NCBI RefSeq assembly: GCF_030384665.1
Contig: NC_083674.1
Coordinates: 806,001 to 870,000 of the forward strand
Reading direction: 5' to 3'
DNA length: 64,000 bases
From: Lodderomyces elongisporus
Lineage: Eukaryota > Ascomycota > Pichiomycetes > Serinales > Debaryomycetaceae
The notes beneath the pieces were generated by a model. That model saw only the letters and a program-made list of their open reading frames with translations. It made no database searches and was not told the origin of the DNA. The translations under genes were made by a program, and so were the position numbers. Shown here in pieces: positions 23,322-31,841 of the stretch; the first letter of the stretch is position 1; the number at the start of each line of letters is the position of its first letter.

Positions 23322-23560
23322 AACAAGATGAGTTGAATCCAAACAGAGTGAACTGGTGAAATGAAGTGAAAGAATTCAGTAAAACAAAAAAAAAAACACA
23401 AAAAAAGGAAAAAAAATACAACAAATAAATGAAAAAATAAATAATTGGGTTGGTTTATTGAAGGTTTTAAAAAATTTAAAAGTTTAAAAGTTAGGTCATG
23501 ATAGATTAAAAAAAAAAAGTAAGATTGCTGAAGAAGAACCTTTACTATATATTAATAATG

Positions 23561-24772
23561 TCAACGTACGTTACGGCATCGACTAATAAACGATTTTATG
23601 GCGCGAGTAAATTCAATCTGTCTTTGTGGATGGTTTATCGGACACTCTTTTCTCGTTGCGTACGGATCTGTTATTACTCTATGAGGTTTTCGTCCAACAT
23701 CTTTACTATGTAAAGGACTGGAAACTACTCTGGGAAATTTGCTCTCTCTATAAAAGATAGGAGAATCCAAACAAAAATCATGTGGCCCTTTTTTAAGCTC
23801 GGTTATTTGGGTTTCATGTTTACTCAGTTGATTTATTTCTTCAGTAGTAGTCTCTACGCGAGCAGGGAAAGTTTTCAGCTCCAAAAACATTGGGTTTCTT
23901 TGTTCTCGAATTTTCGGAACATTTAGACCTCCATGAGTATTTAACTCGGGCTTGCTGGTTGGCAAGGTGGTAAAATTCCTTTCATCAGACGCAGGAATAA
24001 TAACACCACCAACACTATTGCCAATGCCAACATAATCATAATCATAAGTATCATAATCATAATCATAATCATCATCACCACTATACTTAACGTCAACATC
24101 TTTAACAATAACTTTGTCATTTGCAAATAAGCTATCAATATTACTCTCTAATGAGTCGCGTAATGAATACAGGGATATTGTGTTCTCTGCCATCTCGTGG
24201 AGATCTTCAAGTATTGAAGATGAAGGCAACGACGAAAACGACACAGAAGAAGATAATGTTGGCACTTTTGCAACGGCTCGTGAATGATGCACAGAAAGTG
24301 CAGAGTCCATTTCTGGGATTCTGATAGTCTTCTCTAAACAAGCACTTGAACAACAAGGTTTTTGAAGATCCAGATCCACATCAAAAACAATTGCATGTTT
24401 CTGTAAATTTCGTTGCTTTGGAGCTTGCGGCAACGCCTTCTGCCTCCAATTGGTATACAGCTGCGGCGGTGCACTTACTACTCTTTCCCGTCTTTCCAAT
24501 CTTTCCCATCTTCTCCCACACCCCCCACTTCTTCCACTTCCGTCTCTTTTTTCTCCTTTTCGTCTTGTTTCTCTCTCCATATTCTGTTCACGAAGTCGAA
24601 AGATCATATCTCTTTCGGATATTCGCGATGCACGCAATATCAGTGGCATGTCATCGATTTCGAAAAGTCCAGGTGTATACGTGTCGACAGCTAGATGTAA
24701 ATCATCATTGTAATGCAAAGCTGGTATAGCTGGTGGTAGGTCTGTACAAGAGAGTACTTGTTTTCCACGCAT
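23561..24772 (-). CDS. Hypothetical protein, 403 aa
   Basis: I do not recognise this protein. The start at 24772 (MRGKQVLSC) is the first in-frame ATG. The N-terminal 60 residues look most conserved (LPPAIPALHYNDDLHLAVDTY). They are followed by an Arg/Glu-rich basic segment (about 65-100), a Ser-rich region, a predicted helix (SSILEDLHEMAENTISLYSL) and a Tyr/Asp repeat from alternating GAT/TAT codons (24042-24082). The C-terminal 100 residues are basic, ending IKSFISRCRNVR. No transmembrane segment or enzymatic motif is evident. The length and absence of stops on a 40 percent GC strand support a real gene. It could be a clade-restricted regulator or cortical protein, but nothing in the sequence decides this. 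Confidence 0.7.
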   Translation of the reverse strand: MRGKQVLSCTDLPPAIPALHYNDDLHLAVDTYTPGLFEIDDMPLILRASRISERDMIFRLREQNMERETRRKGEKRDGSGRSGGCGRRWERLERRERVVSAPPQLYTNWRQKALPQAPKQRNLQKHAIVFDVDLDLQKPCCSSACLEKTIRIPEMDSALSVHHSRAVAKVPTLSSSVSFSSLPSSSILEDLHEMAENTISLYSLRDSLESNIDSLFANDKVIVKDVDVKYSGDDDYDYDYDTYDYDYVGIGNSVGGVIIPASDERNFTTLPTSKPELNTHGGLNVPKIREQRNPMFLELKTFPARVETTTEEINQLSKHETQITELKKGPHDFCLDSPIFYRESKFPRVVSSPLHSKDVGRKPHRVITDPYATRKECPINHPQRQIEFTRAIKSFISRCRNVR

Positions 24773-25113
24773 ATTGTTTATGGCTGTTTCCGACAAAGTT
24801 TTTAAAAAGTATTGTTTGATAGGTTTTGCCTATGAATATTGTTCCGAAAATCGTTGGGTTGAATATAAATATGAGTATTTCTATAAGTTTTTTTTTTTCG
24901 ATATCATATAAATGCATAATGAATTGGTCTATGGCTCAAACTTTGGTCCTTTGTAGATCCTTTTATATATGTAGACACATATACCAGTATCAAGATGCCA
25001 CGAGGAGACAAAGAAGGTTGTTTAATGTTTTTCCCCGCCAGACCCATCGGTGACATGCAAATGAATACATAAATTAAGTGTATAAAGATTTTAAAGATTG
25101 AAAGAAGATTAGT

Positions 25114-25347
25114 TCAATGGTGCATAATGTATTGTTTATCACCTACAAAGGGCTTGCAAAACGAAATAGTAAGTCCAAAAGAACATATAAAGTTGGCTCT
25201 TATTTGCAGATCTGGGCTTTCACCTTTGTATCTATCTAATTTGACAATACCAATGGCTGGCTTATCTCTCCATTTTCTGCTGCAGGAAGGGCCCTCCTTA
25301 CAAAAATATGCGAACTAATGAGCCAAATATATCCTCACATACTCCAT
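25114..25347 (-). pseudogene. coding-like segment interrupted by a stop (possible gene relic)
   Basis: On the - strand the frame from 25314 down to a TGA at 25114 is open for 66 codons, with yeast-like codon use and a plausible globular, Cys-containing sequence that includes KWRDKPAIGIVKLDRYKG. Continuing upstream in the same frame, a TAG at 25315-25317 separates it from an ATG at 25345-25347. On the + strand a 63-codon ORF with its own ATG (25127-25318) overlaps it almost completely. I cannot assign either to a family. It may be a decayed gene, an exon of an unrecognised spliced gene, or chance. Confidence 0.3.
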
Positions 25348-25397
25348 ACACACACACACGTATACACACACGCATACACACACACACACACACACAC
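25345..25397. repeat. (CA)n-rich microsatellite
   Basis: Imperfect CA dinucleotide array with interspersed CGTATA and CGCATA, about 100 bp upstream of ATG5. Confidence 0.85.
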
Positions 25398-25495
25398 GCA
25401 AACTAATCCTCGAATTTACAAATTTCGATAGAGCCTAGAACTAATACTCCTCTAAAGAAAATAAAATTCAACACAATTTTGATGCCACCCTTTTC

Positions 25496-26356
25496 ATGTC
25501 AAAACTCACAAGCATTGAAGAAAATATAGAAATAAAACGGAGATTATGGAATGGATCAATTTCTTTGAAAATTATAATTTCTATTGTTGGAGAATCTTCT
25601 GAAGATGGAATTACAAACGAATATGAATATTTAACGGAAGGATATAGGAACGCATATCTTCCTACTTTGTACCCAAACATTGTCTCGTACATTAAGAAGT
25701 TACCTACAGTTGCTTTCTCAAACAATAGTCCGATTTGGCTAGAGTACGAAGGTGTGCCGTTAAGGTGGAATTTGCCCATAGGTGTCCTTTACGATCACCT
25801 ATATCTCCCAGCAAAATTTACCAACCAGTCAACACCTTGGACACTAGACCTCAAAATTGCTAGCAGCACACTACCTTATCCTTCAAATTACATTGTACCA
25901 TTTACATATAGTGCAGAAGATGGCAGTGTAAATTACACTAAATCTATCAATGAAATGCTTTTAAATCAACTCAAGCAATCGTGCTATGTACTTAATGGGA
26001 CAGCAAAACCAATTATGCAACTCAATGGACCAGAAACAGAACTGTTGTGCAACCTGGTTATAACAAGAAACTTGAAAACATACAACTTTTTCAACAACAA
26101 AATCATCAAACAGATTCGAGGGATTCCTGTACGAATATATTTACCAAATACGCAGTTAGTCGCGCAAGCTGCTGTTGACCCACATATACTCTTACAAGAC
26201 TTGCTACTAGAACGGATTCCTACCTTGATGGAAGTTAGTGTGCCCATTATTCACGGCATTGACGCAGGTCCATTACTCAAATTTCAATTAAACGACATTT
26301 GGCATCAATTTAAACACCCGGACAACGTATTATACATTAGTATACTTATGCCTTAA
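25496..26356 (+). CDS. ATG5: Autophagy protein Atg5
   Basis: Autophagy factor of 286 aa (S. cerevisiae Atg5 294 aa) that is covalently joined to Atg12 and, with Atg16, forms the E3-like complex that lipidates Atg8 at the phagophore. The N-terminal block RLWNGSISLKIIISI, the WLEYEGVPLRWNLPIGVLYD segment and the central CYVLNGTAKPIM are family hallmarks. K171 in the last is the expected Atg12 acceptor lysine. The C-terminal block ends NVLYISILMP as in other Atg5 proteins. ATG at 25496. Its last 11 bases overlap the 3' end of the convergent TRM140 gene. Confidence 0.93.
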   Translation: MSKLTSIEENIEIKRRLWNGSISLKIIISIVGESSEDGITNEYEYLTEGYRNAYLPTLYPNIVSYIKKLPTVAFSNNSPIWLEYEGVPLRWNLPIGVLYDHLYLPAKFTNQSTPWTLDLKIASSTLPYPSNYIVPFTYSAEDGSVNYTKSINEMLLNQLKQSCYVLNGTAKPIMQLNGPETELLCNLVITRNLKTYNFFNNKIIKQIRGIPVRIYLPNTQLVAQAAVDPHILLQDLLLERIPTLMEVSVPIIHGIDAGPLLKFQLNDIWHQFKHPDNVLYISILMP

Positions 26357-27338
26357 AAACAGCCTGCAACCAGTTTCTGTACATTTTTAGTTGTTTCTTT
26401 CTATTCACCAACAATCGTCTATCTGTTGAAATCTTGACTTTGTTGAATGGTCCTTCTTGGCAAAAAATGGTTTCGAGCTCTTCTTCGGTGAAAAAATAAA
26501 CACGGGTTCCATCTCCACGAATGTAAAAGTTGTCCTCGAGTAATCTTCCCTTTTTGAACCTCACCTGAGCCAAGTCATATCTTCCATAGTCTCGAAACAA
26601 AATCTGTCCTCCCGGCTTCAAGACTTTAGCAAGATTCAGCACTGCTTGCTTCCATTGGTTTGGATGTAATGCTGAAAAGACAAAAACCATAATAACAATA
26701 TCAACAGAGTTAGGTTCCATATCATCTGGAATGTTTCCCTCCGGATTCGCCAAATCCCAAACCGAACTAAATGCATGTCCTTTTTCCAGTTGCTCTTTAA
26801 AACTTTCATTCGATCTGACCAAATCAACGGCTACTTTAGAATAATCGCAACCAAATATTTTCAAATTCTCATTTTGGTTTTGATTCAAGACCGGAAAAAA
26901 AGTGTTTCCCGCACCACAACCAATCTCCAATATCGTAGTGGGTGTTTGATAATCTTTTGAGGTAACTTCATAAAGTGATGGAAATTCAATTTGAAGCCAA
27001 TTTCGGTCTTTGAAAAAATTCTCCTTGTTCTGTTTGTAAAAAATGTCCCAATATTTTGCTGGGTTTGCATTGAACAATGCTTTGTCATAATCTTTGACTG
27101 GCGCCTCGTACTGTTTTTGTATCATCTCTTGTGCTTGCTTGATCTGCTCTTCACCCCATTCGACGTTGTCCCAAGCATTGTGGTTGAAAACTTCTTCATC
27201 ATTCGTAAGAAACCTTTGACCAAAAACAAATGGCGCATCTTTACCAATCCGCGAGTCTAAAGGTGGTTTAGTTACTTTGGTAATAGGATCGGCTGCAGTG
27301 TCCACTTCAGGAGTGGCCTCTACGTATTCACTAGTCAT
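26346..27338 (-). CDS. TRM140: tRNA(Thr/Ser) 3-methylcytidine-32 methyltransferase (Trm140/Abp140 type)
   Basis: AdoMet-dependent enzyme of 330 aa that makes m3C at position 32 of threonine and serine tRNAs. The substrate-proximal N-terminal block (AWDNVEWGEEQIKQAQEMI) precedes the methyltransferase core, with SAM motif I ILEIGCGAGNTFFPVL, followed by FGCDYSKVAVDLV and LKPGGQILFRDYGRYDLAQV. In S. cerevisiae the homologous domain is fused, through a +1 frameshift, to an actin-binding N-terminus. Here a complete single-frame protein starts at 27338 and only about 340 bp separate it from GAL7, so no room is seen for that extension. It overlaps the ATG5 3' end by 11 bp. Confidence 0.92.
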   Translation of the reverse strand: MTSEYVEATPEVDTAADPITKVTKPPLDSRIGKDAPFVFGQRFLTNDEEVFNHNAWDNVEWGEEQIKQAQEMIQKQYEAPVKDYDKALFNANPAKYWDIFYKQNKENFFKDRNWLQIEFPSLYEVTSKDYQTPTTILEIGCGAGNTFFPVLNQNQNENLKIFGCDYSKVAVDLVRSNESFKEQLEKGHAFSSVWDLANPEGNIPDDMEPNSVDIVIMVFVFSALHPNQWKQAVLNLAKVLKPGGQILFRDYGRYDLAQVRFKKGRLLEDNFYIRGDGTRVYFFTEEELETIFCQEGPFNKVKISTDRRLLVNRKKQLKMYRNWLQAVFKA

Positions 27339-27674
27339 TGGGAGGAAATTAGACGGCTTGGAAAGATCAATTTATTATTGAGTACAAAGGACTCGATATA
27401 AGTAGTTTATGTGCAAAAAAAGATGTAGTCTGCGCGAAGCGACTTTGTTTTCTTTTTTTTTTTTTTCTTATTTCATTCCTTTTTATTTTTATTTTTAGTT
27501 AATTTATCTATCTATCTATCTCTCTCTTTCGTACTATCTCTCGCTCTCTCTCTCAATTTTTTATTAAATTTCTTATTCTTTAGATTTACATTTGTTTAGT
27601 TATCATGCTTGGATGCAATTTTGTTTTCTTCTACACTTTTATTATAAAATTGAAACAATTCAATATCTACTGAA
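27339..27674. other. intergenic TRM140-GAL7
   Basis: 336 bp containing the TRM140 promoter and GAL7 3' side: a T-run at 27455-27468, then TCTA/CTCT repeats at 27507-27557. No gene seen. Confidence 0.5.
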
Positions 27675-28781
27675 CTATACTAAAGTTGAGTAATGTGATT
27701 CACCATCTAGCTCTTGTAACTTTGCAGCGGCTTGCTCGCTAGTCAAGTCTCTTTGTGCTTCACCCAACATCTCAAACCCAACGCAAAACTTTTTGACTGT
27801 GGCCGATCTCAACAATGGTGGATAGAAATGCATGTGGAACCATGAACAATCCTCATGTTCTCTTTTCGAGCAACTGAACGGAGCCTGGTGGATCCCCATA
27901 GAATACGGGAACGAAGTGTTGAACAAGTTATCGTACTTTGTGGTTAAAGTTTTGAGAATCTGAGATAGGTCTTGTTTTTGTTTATCATTAAAATCTCTTA
28001 TTGATTTGAGATGTTCTTTTGCAATAAGCAACGTTTCGAATGGCCAAAGAGCCCAATATGGAACAACAACAATGAACGAATCGTTTTCACAAACAATCCT
28101 TGTTTTCTCCTGCATCTCCAATTCTACGTAGTCCTTTAACAAATGACTATTGTTTTCTCTGTAATATTTCAGCATGTTGGTTAACTCGTCCTCAACTTCA
28201 GTGGGAACTATATCCAAGCACCATGCTTGGCCATGCGGATGAGGGTTTGAGCAGCCCATAGCAAAACCCTTGTTTTCAAATATTTGGAGATATTTGTATG
28301 GCAAACCTTTTGCTTTTGAGTCTTGTAACAAGTCATTATATAAATTCTGCCATGTTTGAACAACCTGGCTTAACTCTTCAAGTGACATGAGAGGAAGAGT
28401 GAGATTGTGTTTTGGCGAGAAGCAAATCACAAAACAATTACCTTTCACGCCCTGGGTTTTAAAAAGCTTTTTCTTGAGACTGCCTTGGCCGTCTTTGGTT
28501 GTCTCATCGTTATAGTCAGGTTGGTCCATTTTCACTGCAGGATAGTCGTTTGGAAACACATAGGTTGCCGAGTACTTTGGATTCACATCTCCTGTCGCTC
28601 TAATGTTTCCAGGACACAAGTAACATTTTGGATCGTATTCGGGCAACTGGGTCTTTTTAACATCTTCTTTAGCACCTTGCCATGGCCTTTTAGCTCTGTG
28701 CGGAGAGCACAAGACATAGCGGTTGGTCAATGGGTTATAACGCCTGTGTGAATGGTTTGTAAAGTCAAATTCTGAAGTCAT
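27675..28781 (-). CDS. GAL7: Galactose-1-phosphate uridylyltransferase
   Basis: Leloir-pathway enzyme that exchanges UMP between UDP-glucose and galactose-1-phosphate. From the ATG at 28781 it has 368 aa (S. cerevisiae Gal7 366 aa) and begins MTSEFDFTNHSHRRYNPLT, matching the family start. Zinc-site cysteines lie at C53 and C56 (CYLC). The active site is NPHPHGQ with H181 and the nucleophile H183. The C-terminal HIT-like half includes SWFHMHFYPPLLRSA. A further in-frame ATG at 28835 would add 18 residues. A TATAAATA (28892-28899) lies only about 57 bp from that ATG, which favours the downstream start. It is the left end of the GAL cluster. Confidence 0.94.
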   Translation of the reverse strand: MTSEFDFTNHSHRRYNPLTNRYVLCSPHRAKRPWQGAKEDVKKTQLPEYDPKCYLCPGNIRATGDVNPKYSATYVFPNDYPAVKMDQPDYNDETTKDGQGSLKKKLFKTQGVKGNCFVICFSPKHNLTLPLMSLEELSQVVQTWQNLYNDLLQDSKAKGLPYKYLQIFENKGFAMGCSNPHPHGQAWCLDIVPTEVEDELTNMLKYYRENNSHLLKDYVELEMQEKTRIVCENDSFIVVVPYWALWPFETLLIAKEHLKSIRDFNDKQKQDLSQILKTLTTKYDNLFNTSFPYSMGIHQAPFSCSKREHEDCSWFHMHFYPPLLRSATVKKFCVGFEMLGEAQRDLTSEQAAAKLQELDGESHYSTLV

Positions 28782-29817
28782 CTGTAAGTATGTTGGAGTA
28801 GATGTGACGGGATTTAGTAGATGATCGAGTGACATTGGAAATAAAAGGGAAACCTAAAGGGATCGGTAAAGGTCAAGGGACTTTGGAGACCTATTTATAA
28901 AATTTTTGGGGAGAAGAAAAAGGGCAAAATGCAAAATGCAAAATGCAAGAAGCAAAATTGAAAAAGCAAAAGTGAAAAAGCAAAAATGTAAAAATACAAA
29001 GCTCCACGATATTTGGACAAAACAAATGAGAAGACTATGATTATTGTCTTTTCTTTTCCTCCGCTTGCCCTGTTTTTAGATTGTTAATGGATATATGAAA
29101 CGACAACCTTTGTGAAATCATTTACACGATACGAAAATTGGTTGTGGAGCATGTTAGTAGTGGTAGTTGTGGTGGTTGTGGTGAGGTTAGTTTCCAAAAC
29201 TAAAAAAAAAAAAAGAAAAAAAAAAGAAAAAATAACGGAAGGATGCACATTTGTGCGTGTACGCGTGGAGGATCTTTCGGTTTATGCAGACATTTTTCTC
29301 AAATCTCACTGCAACGTTACATTTGAGGATCAAAATAAAAAGAAATTCTTTATTTTTTTAAAGTGCCCCCGGACACTGGAGAAAAATTAAAAAATAAACA
29401 ATAAAAAATAAAGAGGAGCAAGAAATAGTTATTCCGACAGTGGGGGAGAAACAAGACACAACGCCTCTCAGGCTAAAACACTTTTTGTACTTTCACCAAG
29501 CAATCCGGTTATGGATGGCATCATCCATATCTAGCTTATTTCAATCATCACCGTACTCATCGTTATTGTTTATATCAGACACAAGTTTTAAAATGCCTCG
29601 TGCCATTCATCATGAGTGTATAGCAGAACACGCCCTAATTTGAAAAGAAGCAGCTATAGGGGCAACCCATCGCATTATTGGTTCATTGATTGTATTCTCA
29701 AACTCTGTTCATCTTTTAATTTTGTTTTCTTTGTTTTCTTTGTCTTTTTTTTTTTTGGATTCTTTTTTGTTTATTGTTCACCCATATTTGCTCTATTTAC
29801 TTATCCTACAATAGATA
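28782..29817. promoter_or_regulatory. divergent GAL7/GAL102 promoter region
   Basis: About 1 kb. On the GAL7 side there is a TATAAATA box (complement of 28892-28899) and tandem GCAAAATGCAAAA-like repeats at 28923-28990. The GAL-specific 12-mer TGCAACGTTACA lies at 29310-29321. No CGG-N11-CCG Gal4 site was found. T-rich sequence (29715-29770) precedes GAL102. Confidence 0.6.
29310..29321. promoter_or_regulatory. GAL cluster 12-mer, copy 1 (TGCAACGTTACA)
   Basis: Reverse complement of the two copies found between GAL10 and GAL1. It sits about 475-530 bp upstream of GAL7 and 497 bp upstream of GAL102. It matches, with one difference, the palindrome TGTAACGTTACA that I recall as the Candida GAL promoter motif. 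Confidence 0.7.
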
Positions 29818-30804
29818 ATGGACCTGTTTCACGATAAGAAGGTGTTGGTTACAGGGGGCGCTGGTTTTATAGGAACGTGCTTGTTACAACACTTTCTATC
29901 AAAATACCCACACATTTACTTTGTTTGTGTTGACAAACTAAACTACGCTAGTAATGTTGAAGAAATAAAAAGGTTTTCGAAAAGCTTCAAAAACTTTCGA
30001 TTTTGCCACCTTGATTTGTCGCAAGACCTCCAAGAGGTGATTAACCTCGTCAGAGATTTTGGTATTACAGACATAATCAATCTTGCTGCTGAGTCGTCTG
30101 TGGATAGATCTTTTCTAGATCCGGTGCTATTCACCAAAAACAATGTGATTGCTACGCAGAATTTGCTCGAGTGTCTCCGCCTTTTGCTGCCGCAAATTAA
30201 TTACTTTTTGCACATGTCAACAGACGAAGTGTACGGGGAGACACAAGTTGCTACCGAGGAATCTGCATTAAATCCTACAAACCCTTATTCGGCGTCCAAA
30301 GCTCTGGCAGACTTGCTCATCCAAGCATATAAACAGTCCTTCCGGTTACCTATAACGATTATCAGGCCAAATAACGTGTTTGGGCCAAACCAATTTCCAG
30401 AAAAGTTGATTCCGCTAGTAATGCAATGCGGTCAAACTGGCAAAAAAGTACCGATTCATGGAACTGGAAAAAATAAGAGACTGTTCTTGTACATTTCAGA
30501 TTTGCTCGATGCAATAGAAATGTTGTTCTTTGAGCATAGAGTTGAGAGTGTGGGCGAGATTTACAACGTTGGACACAATGAAGCAAGCTTAATTGAAAAT
30601 AGAGAAGTTGTCCATCAAATAAATGAAATCTTTGGGTTTTCAGTAGATATTGAATATGTTCGAGATCGCAAGTACAATGACAAGTTTTACTCAATGAACA
30701 CATCAAAGATTTACTCTTTGGGATGGACGCCAAAGGTTTCTTTAAGACGAGGATTGCAACTAATAAAAGAGTCACAGAGCTATGGAAATGCAAAACAAGA
30801 ATAA
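29818..30804 (+). CDS. GAL102: Nucleotide-sugar 4,6-dehydratase-like protein Gal102
   Basis: Extended short-chain dehydrogenase of 328 aa, the ORF embedded in Candida GAL clusters. The NAD motif is VTGGAGFIGTC at 11-21. The dehydratase triad STDE (134-137) and the catalytic Y157-x3-K161 (YSASK) are present, as are RSFLDP and the RPNNVFGPNQFPEKLIPL block of RmlB-type enzymes. The intact TDE motif points to UDP-glucose (or dTDP-glucose) 4,6-dehydratase chemistry rather than 4-epimerisation. In C. albicans the homologue affects cell-wall mannosylation. Codon 3 is CTG, so the protein starts MDS rather than MDL. It is divergent from GAL7. Confidence 0.9.
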   Translation: MDLFHDKKVLVTGGAGFIGTCLLQHFLSKYPHIYFVCVDKLNYASNVEEIKRFSKSFKNFRFCHLDLSQDLQEVINLVRDFGITDIINLAAESSVDRSFLDPVLFTKNNVIATQNLLECLRLLLPQINYFLHMSTDEVYGETQVATEESALNPTNPYSASKALADLLIQAYKQSFRLPITIIRPNNVFGPNQFPEKLIPLVMQCGQTGKKVPIHGTGKNKRLFLYISDLLDAIEMLFFEHRVESVGEIYNVGHNEASLIENREVVHQINEIFGFSVDIEYVRDRKYNDKFYSMNTSKIYSLGWTPKVSLRRGLQLIKESQSYGNAKQE

Positions 30805-30926
30805 AAACGAGTTCGTATCACGTTCTATTGGTCCTTGTCTTTTACAACTTTTTTTTTTTCGTTTTTTTTTTTTCGTTTTCGTTTGAGCTTAGACTAACCT
30901 ATCTTAGCACCGTATTTATGTCATAT

Positions 30927-31493
30927 TTATAGCAGCAGTGAAAGTAGTAGAGATCGTACTCTCTCGTCAAATAGTGAGCACTTGATCGGCATGTCCAATG
31001 AATAGAATGGATTCTTCATCACAAAATCCGAATAAGCAACGTATAGCTGCAGAAATAACTCCGAAGTCTGCTTTTTTCCTGCATCATTCAAATTTGGGGT
31101 CGTTATCAAAATAAATTTCAACCCGCTGGTTGTTTGAAAAATGTACAAGTTAAAGATATCAGTCTCTATGCTTTTTAGTCCCAGTCTATTGCTATCTGCA
31201 CTGAGCAGTTTTCCAGTAGTCAAAATCGATGAATTGTGTAATGAATTTATCTCCTCTGTGCTTGACTTAGTATTGTTCATAAATGGTGTACTATTATTGT
31301 TATTGTTATTGTTATTGTTGGTGTTGGTGTTGAATGACGACGTAAGCTCAGAGCCGATGGCATGGACTCCATGTAAAGTACCGGCCAAGACAAGGTAATC
31401 ATTAGCAGTTAGCTTTGATAATCCCAGCTGAATCTCATTTTGATATATTAGGCCACCAGCTTTGTTTAATATAAGGATTGAATAGACTTTCAT
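30927..31493 (-). CDS. TRS23: TRAPP complex subunit Trs23
   Basis: Sybindin-like core subunit of the TRAPP complex (GEF for Rab1/Ypt1 in ER-Golgi traffic). It has 188 aa (S. cerevisiae Trs23 219 aa) from the first in-frame ATG at 31493. The start MKVYSILILNKAGGLIYQ and the segment LTANDYLVLAGTLHGVHAI are diagnostic, and the C-terminal half contains IFQTTSGLKFILIT. A polyasparagine insert (about nine Asn) from an ATT/GTT repeat at 31290-31330 interrupts the middle. It is unrelated to galactose use but sits inside the GAL cluster, between GAL102 and GAL10, as in Candida relatives. Confidence 0.88.
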   Translation of the reverse strand: MKVYSILILNKAGGLIYQNEIQLGLSKLTANDYLVLAGTLHGVHAIGSELTSSFNTNTNNNNNNNNNSTPFMNNTKSSTEEINSLHNSSILTTGKLLSADSNRLGLKSIETDIFNLYIFQTTSGLKFILITTPNLNDAGKKQTSELFLQLYVAYSDFVMKNPFYSLDMPIKCSLFDERVRSLLLSLLL

Positions 31494-31841
31494 GATGAGG
31501 ATTGGTGCTTGGTTCAAATAGTGTTTTTACTTTTTTCTTTCTTGGTCTTTAGGGAAAACATGGGGAGTGTTTTTTTTTTGTCGTGGAGACAATAATTCCA
31601 TCCAAACCCACATCAAGTCGCATTTCTTTCCCAATATCTAGTTAAATTTCTATTTGTATATAAATATATAGAAAGATAGATAGATAGATAGATGGATATT
31701 ATTTTATTCAGATATTTATACCTTTTTTTCCTTTCTTGACAATAAATATTCTACAAGCTGTAAACATTTTTATCCAATTCATCGTTTATCCATATATCTT
31801 TTTCATATAAACAAAAAAAAAATTATTCTCTACAAAATCTA
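31494..31841. other. intergenic TRS23-GAL10
   Basis: 348 bp holding the TRS23 promoter and the GAL10 3' region. Contains a GATA tetranucleotide repeat at 31674-31696. No GAL 12-mer is present here, in line with TRS23 not being a galactose gene. Confidence 0.5.

Larger units (their letters stand above)
24773..25495. other. intergenic, hypothetical gene to ATG5
   Basis: About 720 bp between two divergent genes. Most is AT-rich, but 25114-25318 has a coding-like composition with long frames open on both strands (separate entry). A (CA)n-type repeat at 25345-25397 precedes ATG5. Confidence 0.5.
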
